From Streptomyces sp. man185 (lineage in GTDB: Bacteria; Actinomycetota; Actinomycetes; Streptomycetales; Streptomycetaceae), in contig NTHE01000009.1 in assembly GCA_002551355.1 (NCBI GenBank), positions 1 to 64,000 of the forward strand: DNA of 64,000 nt. Direction: 5' to 3'. The stretch's first letter is position 1. The number at the start of each line of letters is the position of its first letter. Under the pieces are notes generated by a model that had not been told where the DNA came from, ran no database searches, and was given only the letters and a program-made list of their open reading frames with translations. A program made the position numbers and the translations under genes. Below, one piece after another: positions 1-7,909 of this stretch.

Positions 1-1083
1 GCCGGTGAGCATCGAGGCGTCCACGGCGGAGGAGCCCTCGACGACGGTCCCGTCCGTCGCGATCTTCTCCCCGGGACGCACCACGAAACGGTCCCCGACG
101 ACGAGCGCGCCCGCCGGGACGCGTACCTCCCGGCCCGCCCTGAGCACGGCGACGTCCTTCGCGCCCAGGTGCATCAGCGCTCGCAGCGCCGCGCCGGACC
201 TCCGCTTCGCCCGGGCCTCCAGGTAGCGGCCCAGCAGGATGAACGCGATGACCCCGGCCGCCACCTCCAGGTAGATCGTCGAGGTGGCGTCGGCGCGCGA
301 GACGGTGAGGTCGAAACCGTGGCGCATGCCGGGCATCCCCGCGTCGCCGAGGAACAGGGCCCACAACGACCAGCCGAACGCGGCGAGCGTGCCGAGCGAG
401 ACGAGCGTGTCCATCGTCGCCGCCCCGTGCTTCGCGTTGGTCCAGGCGGCGCGGTGGAAGGGGAGGCCGCCCCAGACGACGACAGGCGCCGCGAGGGTGA
501 GGCTCAGCCACTGCCAGTGGTCGAACTGGAGCGCCGGGACCATGGCGAGCAGGACGACGGGGGCGGCGAGCACGGCGGAGGTGACGAGGCGCTGCCGGAG
601 CGCGGCGAGGGAGGCCTCCTGCTCCGCTTCGGCGTCCCGCGCGGCGGGGTCGGGGCTGGGGGCGAGGGCGGGCTCGTGGGCCGGGTCGGTGAAGGGAGCG
701 CCGTCGGGCCCGGTGGTGTCCGTACGGCGGCCCTCGTCGGCGTGCGTGTCCGGGGCGGCGGTCGGGGCCGGCGCCGGGGCCGGCCCCGGGGGCGTGGTGC
801 CGGCAGCGGGTCCTGCTGACGCCGTCCGTTCCGGCTGGGCGACCGGGCGGGCCGTGTAGCCGGTCTTCTCGACCGTGGCGACGAGGTCCCCCAGCTTCAG
901 CCCCTGCCCGAAGGTGACGCGGGCCTTCTCGGTCGCGTAGTTCACCGTGGCGGTGACGCCGTCCATCCGGTTGAGCTTCTTCTCGACGCGGGCGGCGCAC
1001 GAGGCGCACGTCATCCCGCCGATCATGAGCTCGGCCTCGGAGGCGTCGGCGGCCGGGGAATCGGCTGCTGCTGTGCTGGCCAT
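1..1083 (-). CDS. copA: Copper-translocating P-type ATPase CopA, N-terminal part
   Basis: This is the first 361 residues of a P1B-type ATPase that exports Cu(I) across the cytoplasmic membrane; the rest lies beyond the left edge. An HMA domain with GMTCASC is at residues 23-29. A Pro/Ala-rich linker follows, then hydrophobic helices (for example VTSAVLAAPVVLLAMV), and then the actuator domain, cut at the DASMLTG motif that normally continues into TGES. The catalytic DKTG and CPC motifs are therefore not visible. The ATG at 1083 is about 120 bp downstream of copZ on the same strand, so both are probably expressed from the CsoR-like operator near 1614-1630. The long low-complexity linker between the HMA domain and the first helix is somewhat unusual. 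The family call is secure; Cu(I) specificity is inferred from the neighbouring chaperone and operator. Confidence 0.93.
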   Translation of the reverse strand, partial: MASTAAADSPAADASEAELMIGGMTCASCAARVEKKLNRMDGVTATVNYATEKARVTFGQGLKLGDLVATVEKTGYTARPVAQPERTASAGPAAGTTPPGPAPAPAPTAAPDTHADEGRRTDTTGPDGAPFTDPAHEPALAPSPDPAARDAEAEQEASLAALRQRLVTSAVLAAPVVLLAMVPALQFDHWQWLSLTLAAPVVVWGGLPFHRAAWTNAKHGAATMDTLVSLGTLAAFGWSLWALFLGDAGMPGMRHGFDLTVSRADATSTIYLEVAAGVIAFILLGRYLEARAKRRSGAALRALMHLGAKDVAVLRAGREVRVPAGALVVGDRFVVRPGEKIATDGTVVEGSSAVDASMLTG

Positions 1084-1205
1084 GTCCGGAACTCCTGGAA
1101 AACGCAGATCGGGCCGTACTCCACCAGTATCGACTGGTGGGGCCGGCCCGACGGCGAACGGGGTGGTGCGGCGGGTGAGCGGGGTGGTTCGGCGGCGGCC
1201 GGCGC

Positions 1206-1523
1206 TCAGGCGGCCGGGCCGAGGAGCTCGTAACCGGCCTCGTCCACGGCGGCGCGGACGGCGTCCTCGGCGAGCGGGGCCTTGGACGTGACGGTGACCA
1301 GGCCGGTGGCGGCGACGGCGGCGACCGAGGTGACGCCCGCGATCTCCGAGATCTCCTCCGACACGGCCCCCTCGCAGTGGCCGCAGGTCATGCCCTTGAC
1401 CTGGTAAACGGTGGTGACCGAGTCGGTCTGCCCGATCTGCACGTCGGCCGCGCCGTCGTGGCAGGAGCCGGTGGGCGAGCAGCAGGAACCTGTGGACTGG
1501 GCGGTCTCGGTCTCGGCGGTCAT
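1206..1523 (-). CDS. copZ: Copper chaperone CopZ (HMA domain)
   Basis: A 105-residue cytosolic metallochaperone that would hand Cu(I) to CopA, encoded directly downstream. The HMA domain covers about residues 38-104, with the metal-binding loop GMTCGHC at 44-50 and the expected VTSVAAV and AVDEAGYEL strand and helix segments. The ATG at 1523 was chosen because GAGGAG lies just upstream; longer readings to 1610 would run over the promoter. The N-terminal tail is odd: it carries three extra cysteines (SCCSPTGSC, residues 13-21) that ordinary CopZ proteins lack, which could add metal-binding capacity or a thiol switch. Regulation is probably by CsoR through the palindrome at 1614-1630. Confidence 0.92.
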   Translation of the reverse strand: MTAETETAQSTGSCCSPTGSCHDGAADVQIGQTDSVTTVYQVKGMTCGHCEGAVSEEISEIAGVTSVAAVAATGLVTVTSKAPLAEDAVRAAVDEAGYELLGPAA

Positions 1524-1613
1524 GGCGTTCTCCTCTTCGCGAACACGTTTCGGCGGCACGGTGGGGCGCGTGGGACCGCAGAGGGCTCCGTGGCGTCCCA
1601 CCTCTTCCATACT

Positions 1614-1630
1614 ATACCCCTAGGGGGTAT
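1614..1630. promoter_or_regulatory. CsoR-like copper operator upstream of copZ
   Basis: The 17-mer ATACCCCTAGGGGGTAT is a near-perfect palindrome of the C-tract/G-tract form described for Streptomyces CsoR sites. It lies about 90 bp upstream of the copZ start and overlaps the tetR stop codon. No csoR gene is in the window, so the regulator would act in trans. Confidence 0.6.
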
Positions 1631-2345
1631 CGGTGCGCGCTTGCGGTGCCGGGCCCGGTGCGTCGTCGCCGACCAGGGGGTCCAGGTAGCGGAACATCAT
1701 CGTCTTCAGCTCCTGGATGTAGGCCGCGCGCTCCTCGCCCTCGTGGGCCATGATCAGGTCCAGCCCGGCCTTGAAGACCATGAAGGCCATCTCGGCGATG
1801 CGGTGGATCTGGGTTGCGGGCGCGTCCGGGAGGTAGTCGGCGAGCGCCGACTCGACCCGCGTGAGCATCGTGGCATGCAGCGTGTCGTGCGCCTCGGTGA
1901 TCTGGCCGGGGATCTCCGAGCCGTGCATCAGGACGGAGAACGCAGGGTTCTCGCAGTTGAAGGCGATCAGGGGGTCGAGGACGGCGTCCAGCATGCGGTC
2001 GAGCGGCAGCTCCGTGCGGCTCTGGGCGAAGGCTGCGCCGTAGGTGTCCCGCCAGCGGTCCAGCAGCCGGTCGCCGAGCTCGACGGCGATGGCCTCCTTG
2101 TTCGGGAAGAACTGGTAGAGCGTGCCCGGGGAGACCCCTGCCTCGCGGGCGATGGCGTTGGTGCTGGACGCGGTGTAGCCGCTGGTGCAGAAGACGTCGG
2201 CGGCGGCCCGGAGCAGTTGGGCGATACGGGCTTCGCCGCGGGCCTGGCGACGGCGCGGGCGGGCGGAGCCCGATGCTCCGTCGGTGGTGGGGCCGTCATC
2301 CGCCCCGTCCGTCGCGGCGCCCTTGTTGGCTTTGGCCTCCGGCAC
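1620..2345 (-). CDS. TetR-family transcriptional repressor
   Basis: A 241-residue TetR regulator. The helix-turn-helix falls at about residues 57-82 (TNAIAREAGVSPGTLYQFF), preceded by a charged Gly/Ala/Arg-rich tail, and is followed by an all-helical ligand domain. It is divergent from the MMPL exporter at 2504 and most likely represses it, as in many TetR/MMPL pairs; ligand unknown. The GTG at 2345 was chosen because GGGGA sits about 7 nt upstream. Earlier in-frame starts (2399, 2459) would place the coding region inside the inverted repeat at 2378-2430. A TTG at 2351 is an alternative. The 3' end overlaps the copZ operator by a few bases. Confidence 0.88.
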   Translation of the reverse strand: MPEAKANKGAATDGADDGPTTDGASGSARPRRRQARGEARIAQLLRAAADVFCTSGYTASSTNAIAREAGVSPGTLYQFFPNKEAIAVELGDRLLDRWRDTYGAAFAQSRTELPLDRMLDAVLDPLIAFNCENPAFSVLMHGSEIPGQITEAHDTLHATMLTRVESALADYLPDAPATQIHRIAEMAFMVFKAGLDLIMAHEGEERAAYIQELKTMMFRYLDPLVGDDAPGPAPQARTDTP

Positions 2346-2377
2346 GGTCAATCCCCAGCTCTCATGACGCGATTGAC

Positions 2378-2430
2378 AAACACGAGTGGTCGCTCGCATT
2401 CTAGAGAAACGCGAGCGACTACTCGTGTTT
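2378..2430. promoter_or_regulatory. Inverted repeat in the tetR/MMPL divergent promoter
   Basis: Two 20-bp arms (2378-2397 and 2411-2430) match at 19 of 20 positions as an inverted repeat around a 13-bp spacer. Each arm also contains an imperfect short palindrome beginning CGAG and ending CTCG. A perfect TTGACA at 2372-2377 abuts the left arm and could be the -35 box of the MMPL gene. On the minus strand TAGAAT in the spacer could serve as a -10 box for tetR. A repressor bound here would block both promoters. Confidence 0.65.
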
Positions 2431-2503
2431 GCCGCGATAAACGGCAACGACCGACCCATGCTGCCCTGTGCTGCCCGGGTCTCGGTGAAGGGGACACCGC
2501 ACC

Positions 2504-4825
2504 ATGTCCGAAGTCAACCGTTCCGCGCCGCCGCCGGTAGGCAGCTGGACCCGGCTCGTCACCGCCCGGCCGCGGCTCGCCCTGCTGGCCGCGCTGGTGA
2601 TCACCGCGCTCGCCGTGTTCGCCGGGAGCGGGGTGGCGGACCGGATGGGCAGCGGCGGTTGGCAGGCCCCCGATGCCGAGTCGACCTACGCGACCGAGGT
2701 GCTGGCGCGGGAGTTCCCCGCCTCCCAGCCCAACCTGCTCCTTCTGGTGGACAGCGGCTCCACGACCGTCGACGACCCGGCGGTGGCCGCCGAAGCCGCC
2801 CGCCTCGTCGAGCGGCTGGAGGCCGAGCCGGGCATCTCGGGCGTCGGGTCCTACTGGGGGTCCACATCGCCCGCCCTGCGCTCCGAGGATGGTCACGAGG
2901 CGATCATCGCCGCCCGGATCGGGGGCGACGAGACGACGGCGGGCGAGACCCTCGACCGGATAGCCCCGGCCTTCGCGGGGGAGCGGGGGCCGGTGACGGT
3001 CTCCCTCGGCGGGCCCGTCGCCGTACAGCACGAGATGCAGACGATCATCCAGGAGGATCTGCTGCGGGCCGAGCTGATCGCCCTGCCGGTGACGCTCGTC
3101 CTGCTGGTCATGGTCTTCGGCAGCGCCGTCGCCGCGATGCTGCCGCTCGGGGTCGGCATCGTCGCCATCCTCGGGACCAACGCCGTGCTGCGGGGCCTGA
3201 CGGAGTTCACCGACGTCTCGGTCTTCGCCATGAACCTCACCACGGCGCTCGGCCTCGGACTCGCCATCGACTACGCCCTGTTCATCGTCCGCCGCTTCCG
3301 CGAGGAACTGAGCGGCGGGGCGGACCCACGGGCGGCGGTGGGCACGACGCTGCGGACTGCCGGGCGAACGGTGCTGTTCTCCGCGCTGACCGTGGCGGTG
3401 TCCCTGTCGGCCATGCTCGTCTTCCCGCAGTACTTCCTGCGGTCCTTCGCCTACGCCGGTATCGCCGTGGTCCTCCTGGCCGCCGCTGCCGCACTGATCC
3501 TGCTGCCCGCGGCACTCGTGCTGCTCGGCCCCCGGATCAACTCACTGGATCTGCGCCGGCTGCTCCGCCGCCGGAAGAAGGGCGCGACCGGGGCGGCCCT
3601 CGGCGACGGTGCCGACGCGGCTCCCGGCCGGGGCTGGGCGCGGCTGGCCGCGCTGGTGATGCGCAGGGCGCCCGTCTTCGCCGTCGTCACCACCGTCGGG
3701 CTCCTGCTGCTCGGACTGCCCTTCCTCGGCGTCAAGTTCGGCACGGCGGACGACCGTCAGCTGCCGGCCGGCGCGGAGTCCCGGGTCGTCCAGGAACACA
3801 TCCGCGACGGTTTCCCCGGCAGCCCCGGCGGCGGCCTGGAGGTGCTGGCCGAGGGGCAGGGTTCCCCCGCCGAGTACGCGGACCTGAAGAGCCGGATCGA
3901 GAAGCTCCCCGGCGTCCTGCGGGTCGACGGCCCGGTCGCCGAGGGTGCCGTCGCCTACTACAGCGTGTTGCCCGAGGGCGAGGCCGTCGGCGAGGAGACC
4001 CAGCAGCTCGTACGGGACCTGAGGGCCGTGCCCTCCGCTTCCTCCCTCGACACGTCGGTGACGGGCACGGCGGCGGTCCTCGTCGACTCCAAGGACGCCA
4101 TAGCCGACCGGCTGCCCTGGGCCCTGGCGATCATCGTGGTCGTGACCCTGCTCCTGGTCTTCCTGCTCACCGGCAGCGTGCTCATCCCGCTCCAGGCGGT
4201 CGTCCTCAACGCCCTCAGCCTGACCGCGATGTTCGGAGCGGTGGTCTGGGTCTTCCAGGACGGGAATCTCTCCGGGCTGCTCGCCTTCACCAGCACGGGC
4301 GACATCGAGACGACGCTGCCCGTCCTGATGTTCTGCGTGGCCTTCGGGCTCTCCATGGACTACGGGGTCTTCCTGATATCCCGGATCAAGGAGGAGTACG
4401 ACCGCACCGGCGACCACGAGCACTCCGTCACCTTCGGGCTCCGGCACACCGGCGGACTGATCACCGCGGCCGCGGTCATCCTCGCGGTCGTGATGGTGGC
4501 CATCGGCACCTCACGGGTCACCAACACCAAGATGCTGGGACTCGGCATCGCGCTGGCCGTCCTGATGGACGCCATGGTGGTGCGCAGTCTGCTGGTCCCC
4601 GCGGTGATGAAGCTGATGGGCCGCTCCACCTGGTGGGCCCCCGCGCCCCTGCGGGCCTTCCACCGCAGGTTCGGCCTCAGCGAAGGGGATGCGGCGCCGC
4701 CCGGCGCCCCCGCGGCTGTGCCGGACCCGGGCGGCCGGGGCGGCCCGGAGGACCCGGAACCCACGGCGGAGAGCGAGGAGACGGCGGACGCGAGCAGGGA
4801 TATCGGCGAACCGGCGCGACGCTGA
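2504..4825 (+). CDS. MMPL-family membrane transporter
   Basis: A 773-residue RND-superfamily exporter of the MMPL type, related to mycobacterial MmpL proteins and to actinobacterial lipid or drug exporters. It has the expected duplicated layout: an N-terminal helix (about residues 25-45), an extracellular domain, a bundle of five or six helices, then the same pattern again. The charge-relay motif appears twice, as AIDYALF near residue 256 and SMDYGVF near residue 618. The cytoplasmic C-terminal tail from about 710 is Pro/Glu-rich and disordered. The ATG follows GAAGGGG. Expression is probably controlled by the divergent TetR protein. The substrate cannot be read from sequence. Confidence 0.92.
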   Translation: MSEVNRSAPPPVGSWTRLVTARPRLALLAALVITALAVFAGSGVADRMGSGGWQAPDAESTYATEVLAREFPASQPNLLLLVDSGSTTVDDPAVAAEAARLVERLEAEPGISGVGSYWGSTSPALRSEDGHEAIIAARIGGDETTAGETLDRIAPAFAGERGPVTVSLGGPVAVQHEMQTIIQEDLLRAELIALPVTLVLLVMVFGSAVAAMLPLGVGIVAILGTNAVLRGLTEFTDVSVFAMNLTTALGLGLAIDYALFIVRRFREELSGGADPRAAVGTTLRTAGRTVLFSALTVAVSLSAMLVFPQYFLRSFAYAGIAVVLLAAAAALILLPAALVLLGPRINSLDLRRLLRRRKKGATGAALGDGADAAPGRGWARLAALVMRRAPVFAVVTTVGLLLLGLPFLGVKFGTADDRQLPAGAESRVVQEHIRDGFPGSPGGGLEVLAEGQGSPAEYADLKSRIEKLPGVLRVDGPVAEGAVAYYSVLPEGEAVGEETQQLVRDLRAVPSASSLDTSVTGTAAVLVDSKDAIADRLPWALAIIVVVTLLLVFLLTGSVLIPLQAVVLNALSLTAMFGAVVWVFQDGNLSGLLAFTSTGDIETTLPVLMFCVAFGLSMDYGVFLISRIKEEYDRTGDHEHSVTFGLRHTGGLITAAAVILAVVMVAIGTSRVTNTKMLGLGIALAVLMDAMVVRSLLVPAVMKLMGRSTWWAPAPLRAFHRRFGLSEGDAAPPGAPAAVPDPGGRGGPEDPEPTAESEETADASRDIGEPARR

Positions 4826-5052
4826 GAACCCCGAAGGAAAGTCGCCCGGAAAGGGTCCTCGGGGGAGCCGGGAATGCCCTCCGGACGCGGCAGCGCGGGC
4901 CCGCCCGCCGCCGATCGGGTGGCGGGCGGGGTCCCGGCTCCTCCACCCGCCAGGGTGGCACCACAGGCCGGTCGGCGGCATCGGCAAAGCGCCGCTGACC
5001 TGGGATTTCATGCTCATCCGGCCTAAAATTTCCTCAACGGAAAGGGGCCCGG

Positions 5053-5808
5053 ATGGACCGGAATGTTCGTACGACCGATGACGTATTGGCTTTGATGGAC
5101 GGCCTGTTCGCCCCGGAGGCGGACCGGTGGACGGCCGGCGGGGCGTCCTGGTGGGATGCGTTCTACGCGGACCGTTCACGGGCGGTGCCGTTCTTCGTGG
5201 ACAAGCCCGACGAGAACCTCGACGCCCATCTCCGCCAGGGGCGGATCGCCCCGGGGCGCGCGCTCGAACTCGGCTGTGGGCCCGGCCGCAACGCGCTCCA
5301 CCTGGCCTCGCTCGGCTTCGAGGTCGACGCGGTCGACCTCTCTCCGGCAGCGCTGGCCTGGGCCCGGGAGCGGGCCGAGGAGGCAGGGGCCGGCTCCATC
5401 CGGTTCCACCACGGTGACGCGTTCGCCCTGACGGCGGTGGGGGCCGCCCTGACGGGTCCCTACGACCTGATCTACGACTCCGGCTGCTTCCACCACCTGC
5501 CGCCCCACCGGCGGATCAGCTATCTCGCCCTCCTGGAGCGCTGCCTGGCGCCCGGCGGTCACTTCGTGCTCACCTGTTTCGCCGCCGGGGAGGGCGGGAT
5601 GGGCTCGGAACTCCCGGACACCGAGCTCTACCTGACGGGCGGTTTGCACGGCGGGCTCGCCTACACGGACGACGAGCTGCGCCGCGTCTTCTCCGGACTG
5701 ACGGAGATCGAGCTGCGCCGCATGAACGACGAGGCACCCCAATCCCCGCTCTTCGGAGAGTCGTTCCTCTGGACTGCCCTCTTCCGCAGGGCGGCCGACC
5801 AGGACTAG
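5053..5808 (+). CDS. Class I SAM-dependent methyltransferase
   Basis: A 251-residue Rossmann-fold methyltransferase. Motif I is LELGCGPGRNALH at about residues 72-84, followed by an acidic residue at the end of beta-2 (VDAVDLS) and post-motifs YDLIYDSGCFHHL and GGHFVLTCF. The fold resembles TehB/thiopurine-type methyltransferases (methyltransferase domain 25/11). The substrate is unknown; no biosynthetic neighbours point to one. The ATG is preceded by GGAAAGGGG. The 3' end is 8 bp from the convergent HTH gene. Confidence 0.85.
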   Translation: MDRNVRTTDDVLALMDGLFAPEADRWTAGGASWWDAFYADRSRAVPFFVDKPDENLDAHLRQGRIAPGRALELGCGPGRNALHLASLGFEVDAVDLSPAALAWARERAEEAGAGSIRFHHGDAFALTAVGAALTGPYDLIYDSGCFHHLPPHRRISYLALLERCLAPGGHFVLTCFAAGEGGMGSELPDTELYLTGGLHGGLAYTDDELRRVFSGLTEIELRRMNDEAPQSPLFGESFLWTALFRRAADQD

Positions 5809-5815
5809 CCGGGCG

Positions 5816-6007
5816 TCAACGGCCCCGGTTGCGGGGGCGCGAGGCGACCCAGGCGCGGACGGTGTCTCCGTACCAGTACGGCTTCCCGTTCTTCACCTGG
5901 TCGGGCGCGGGCAGGAGTCCGTGCTTGCGATAGGAGCGGACGGTGTCCGGCTGGACCTGGATGTGCGCGGCAATGTCCTTGTAGGACCAGAGCGTTCTGT
6001 CCGTCAT
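5816..6007 (-). CDS. Small helix-turn-helix DNA-binding protein
   Basis: A 63-residue protein that is almost entirely one winged-helix or HTH unit (WSYKDIAAHIQVQPDTVRSY) followed by a basic wing with KNGKPYWYGDTVRAW, as in MerR/AlpA/excisionase-like proteins. It could be a small transcription factor rather than an excisionase, because no integrase or phage gene is nearby. The ATG at 6007 has AGAGAGG 8 nt upstream; an in-frame GTG at 6016 lies on the ribosome-binding site and is less likely. It is divergent from the DinB-like gene, across a region carrying paired 12-bp repeats. Confidence 0.7.
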   Translation of the reverse strand: MTDRTLWSYKDIAAHIQVQPDTVRSYRKHGLLPAPDQVKNGKPYWYGDTVRAWVASRPRNRGR

Positions 6008-6102
6008 CGGTGACACCTCTCTGCACTTCCCAAGCCGACGATCACTCAGCCTGTGCCCGGTTGAACGACCCCGGGCGACAGGCGGGGTGGGGCTGTCGCC
6101 CG

Positions 6103-6165
6103 GCTGTGACAGAAAACCCGCGTAACGGAGATACGTGTACCGAAACGGTTACTGCTGTGACAGAA
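6103..6165. repeat. Paired 12-bp direct repeats in the HTH/DinB intergenic region
   Basis: GCTGTGACAGAA occurs at 6103-6114 and again at 6154-6165, exactly 51 bp apart (about five helical turns). Between them lies the inverted pair GTAAC (6122-6126) and GTTAC (6148-6152). Same-face spacing suggests an operator, possibly for the adjacent HTH protein. Confidence 0.4.
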
Positions 6166-6236
6166 GGGATGAAGTGCGGCTGGTGGTGACGGGGCGGCGG
6201 CGAGGGGCGCGGCTGCTGTCAGACCCGGGTGCCACG

Positions 6237-6770
6237 ATGAAGAACATGAGCACTGCCGAACGCCCGATGCCCCCGCTGGACGCCGACGAACGCACCACCT
6301 TGGAGAGTTGGCTCGACTTCTACCGCGCCACTCTCGCCCGGAAATGCGCCGACCTGCCGGAGGAGGGCCTGCGCGAGGCGTCCGCGGCGCCCTCGCCGAT
6401 CACGCTGCTCGGACTGCTCCAGCACCTGGCGGAGGTCGAGCGGAACTGGTTCCGCCGGGTGCTCGCGCAGGAGGACGCGCCGCCGCTCTTCGCCGCTGCG
6501 GCCGACGGCGGGGACGGGAGCCAGGGCCGCGAAGGAGGGTGGGCGCTCGCCGAGGACGCCACCCATGAGCAGGCGCTCGCGCGGTGGGAGGGAGAGGTGG
6601 CGGCGGCCCGGGAGAACTGCGCGGCCCGGGCGCTCGGCGACACCAGCCCGTTCATGGGCGGGCAGGTCACGCTGCGCTGGATCTACACCCACATGATCGG
6701 CGAGTACGCGCGGCACTGCGGCCACGCCGACCTCGTCCGCGAACGCGTCGACGGACGCACGGGAGTCTGA
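6237..6770 (+). CDS. DinB/DUF664-family protein
   Basis: A protein of about 177 residues belonging to the DinB-like four-helix superfamily (DUF664 branch), many of whose members are metal-dependent and use mycothiol or bacillithiol as cofactor. The candidate metal ligands are the histidines in LLQHLAEVERNWF and in YTHMIGEYARHCGHADLVRE, which match the family pattern. Its reaction is not known. The start is either ATG 6237 or ATG 6246 (MSTAERPM); neither has a strong ribosome-binding site. It converges on the inositol isomerase-like gene ending at 6834. Confidence 0.8.
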   Translation: MKNMSTAERPMPPLDADERTTLESWLDFYRATLARKCADLPEEGLREASAAPSPITLLGLLQHLAEVERNWFRRVLAQEDAPPLFAAAADGGDGSQGREGGWALAEDATHEQALARWEGEVAAARENCAARALGDTSPFMGGQVTLRWIYTHMIGEYARHCGHADLVRERVDGRTGV

Positions 6771-6833
6771 CCCGGGGCTCTCCGGCCCGAGGATCTCTGA
6801 CCCGAGGATCTCCGGTCCGGGGGTCGCGGAATG

Positions 6834-7763
6834 TCACCCGGGGGGCGAGCCGGGCCTTCCGCAGGAGCGGAGGAACTCCCGGGTGCGGCGCGCGATGGGG
6901 AACGGCTTGTCCGGCGGGCACGGATACATGTCCTGCTCCACGATCGCGAACAGGTCGACGTCCAGGGCGCGGGCCGCGTCCAGGACCGGTTCCAGGGCGG
7001 GGACCCCGCCGGGCGGCTCGCACATCACCCCCCGGGCCACGGCCGGGCCGAACGGCACCTCGTCCGCCACCACCGCCGCCAGGATCTCCGGGTCGACCTG
7101 CTTGAGATGGAGGTAGCCGATGCGTTCCCCGTACGTCTCGATGAGCTTGACGCTGTCGCCGCCGCAGTAGGCGTAGTGCCCGGTGTCCAGGCAGAGGGAG
7201 ACGAGGTCCGGATCGGTGGCGTCGAGGAAGCGGTTGACGTTCTCCTCGGTGTCGATGTGGGTGTCGGCGTGAGGGTGGACGACGATGCGCAGCCCGAAGC
7301 GTTCCCGGACCTCCCGGCCCAGCCGCTCCGTCTGCGCGGTCAGGTCACGCCACTGCGCCGGGGTGAGCGTCCGGTCCTCCAGCACCTCGCCCGTTTTGTC
7401 GTCGCGCCAGAACGAGGGGATGACGACCAGGTGTTCGGCGCCCATGGCCCGGGTCAGCGCGGCGATGTCCGCGACATGTGCCCAGGTCCGGTCCCAGACG
7501 TCCGGGCCGTGGTGCAATCCGGTGAAAACGGTGCCGGCGGAGACCGTGAGCCCCCGGAGGCGGGTCTCGTCGGCCAACCGGGCCGGGTCGGTGGGCAGAT
7601 AGCCGTACGGGCCCAGTTCGATCCACTCGTACCCGGCCTCGGCCACCTCGTCGAGGAAGCGTTGCCAGGGCACCTGCTGCGGGTCGTCGGGGAACCACAC
7701 GCCCCAGGAGTCGGGGGCCGAGCCGATGCGGATGCGGGCCGAGGAGCGGACGGAGGGGGTCAT
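6834..7763 (-). CDS. Sugar phosphate isomerase/epimerase, IolE/IolI-like
   Basis: A 309-residue TIM-barrel protein of the xylose isomerase-like (AP endonuclease 2) family. It opens with IGSAPDSWGVWF, typical of the inositol-cluster branch, and has the metal-ligand segments ELGPYGY, VVHPHADTH, CLDTGHYAY and LHLKQVD. In inositol catabolism such proteins dehydrate 2-keto-myo-inositol (IolE) or isomerise it (IolI); sequence alone does not decide which. It is divergent from iolC and probably co-regulated. No ribosome-binding site precedes the ATG, but a promoter with TTGACA (7800-7795) and a -10-like GAGGCT (7776-7771) ends 7 nt before it, so the transcript may be leaderless. Confidence 0.85.
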   Translation of the reverse strand: MTPSVRSSARIRIGSAPDSWGVWFPDDPQQVPWQRFLDEVAEAGYEWIELGPYGYLPTDPARLADETRLRGLTVSAGTVFTGLHHGPDVWDRTWAHVADIAALTRAMGAEHLVVIPSFWRDDKTGEVLEDRTLTPAQWRDLTAQTERLGREVRERFGLRIVVHPHADTHIDTEENVNRFLDATDPDLVSLCLDTGHYAYCGGDSVKLIETYGERIGYLHLKQVDPEILAAVVADEVPFGPAVARGVMCEPPGGVPALEPVLDAARALDVDLFAIVEQDMYPCPPDKPFPIARRTREFLRSCGRPGSPPG

Positions 7764-7770
7764 AACGCCC

Positions 7771-7858
7771 AGCCTCGTGGCCCGTGCGGAAAAGTGTCAA
7801 GGCTTCGTCCGAATGTCCGGACAAAATGTTGACAGGGTTCCCGGGAGAGGGCTAGACC
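7771..7858. promoter_or_regulatory. Divergent iol promoters with shared palindromic operator
   Basis: For iolC (plus strand) there is TTGACA at 7829-7834 and TAGACC at 7853-7858, 18 bp apart. For the IolE-like gene (minus strand) there is TTGACA at 7800-7795 and GAGGCT at 7776-7771, also 18 bp apart. Between them lies the perfect palindrome TGTCCGGACA (7814-7823), next to the imperfect TTCGTCCGAA (7804-7813). A single regulator bound here could control both directions. Confidence 0.6.
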
Positions 7859-7909
7859 TGGGACCAGCCGGCCACCGGCGGGGCGAACCGGCGGTTCGAA
7901 GGGATGCGC

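Noticed and set aside
5816..6007. Phage excisionase
   Set aside because: The HTH protein is AlpA/excisionase-like in size, but no integrase, attachment-site repeat or phage gene was seen nearby.
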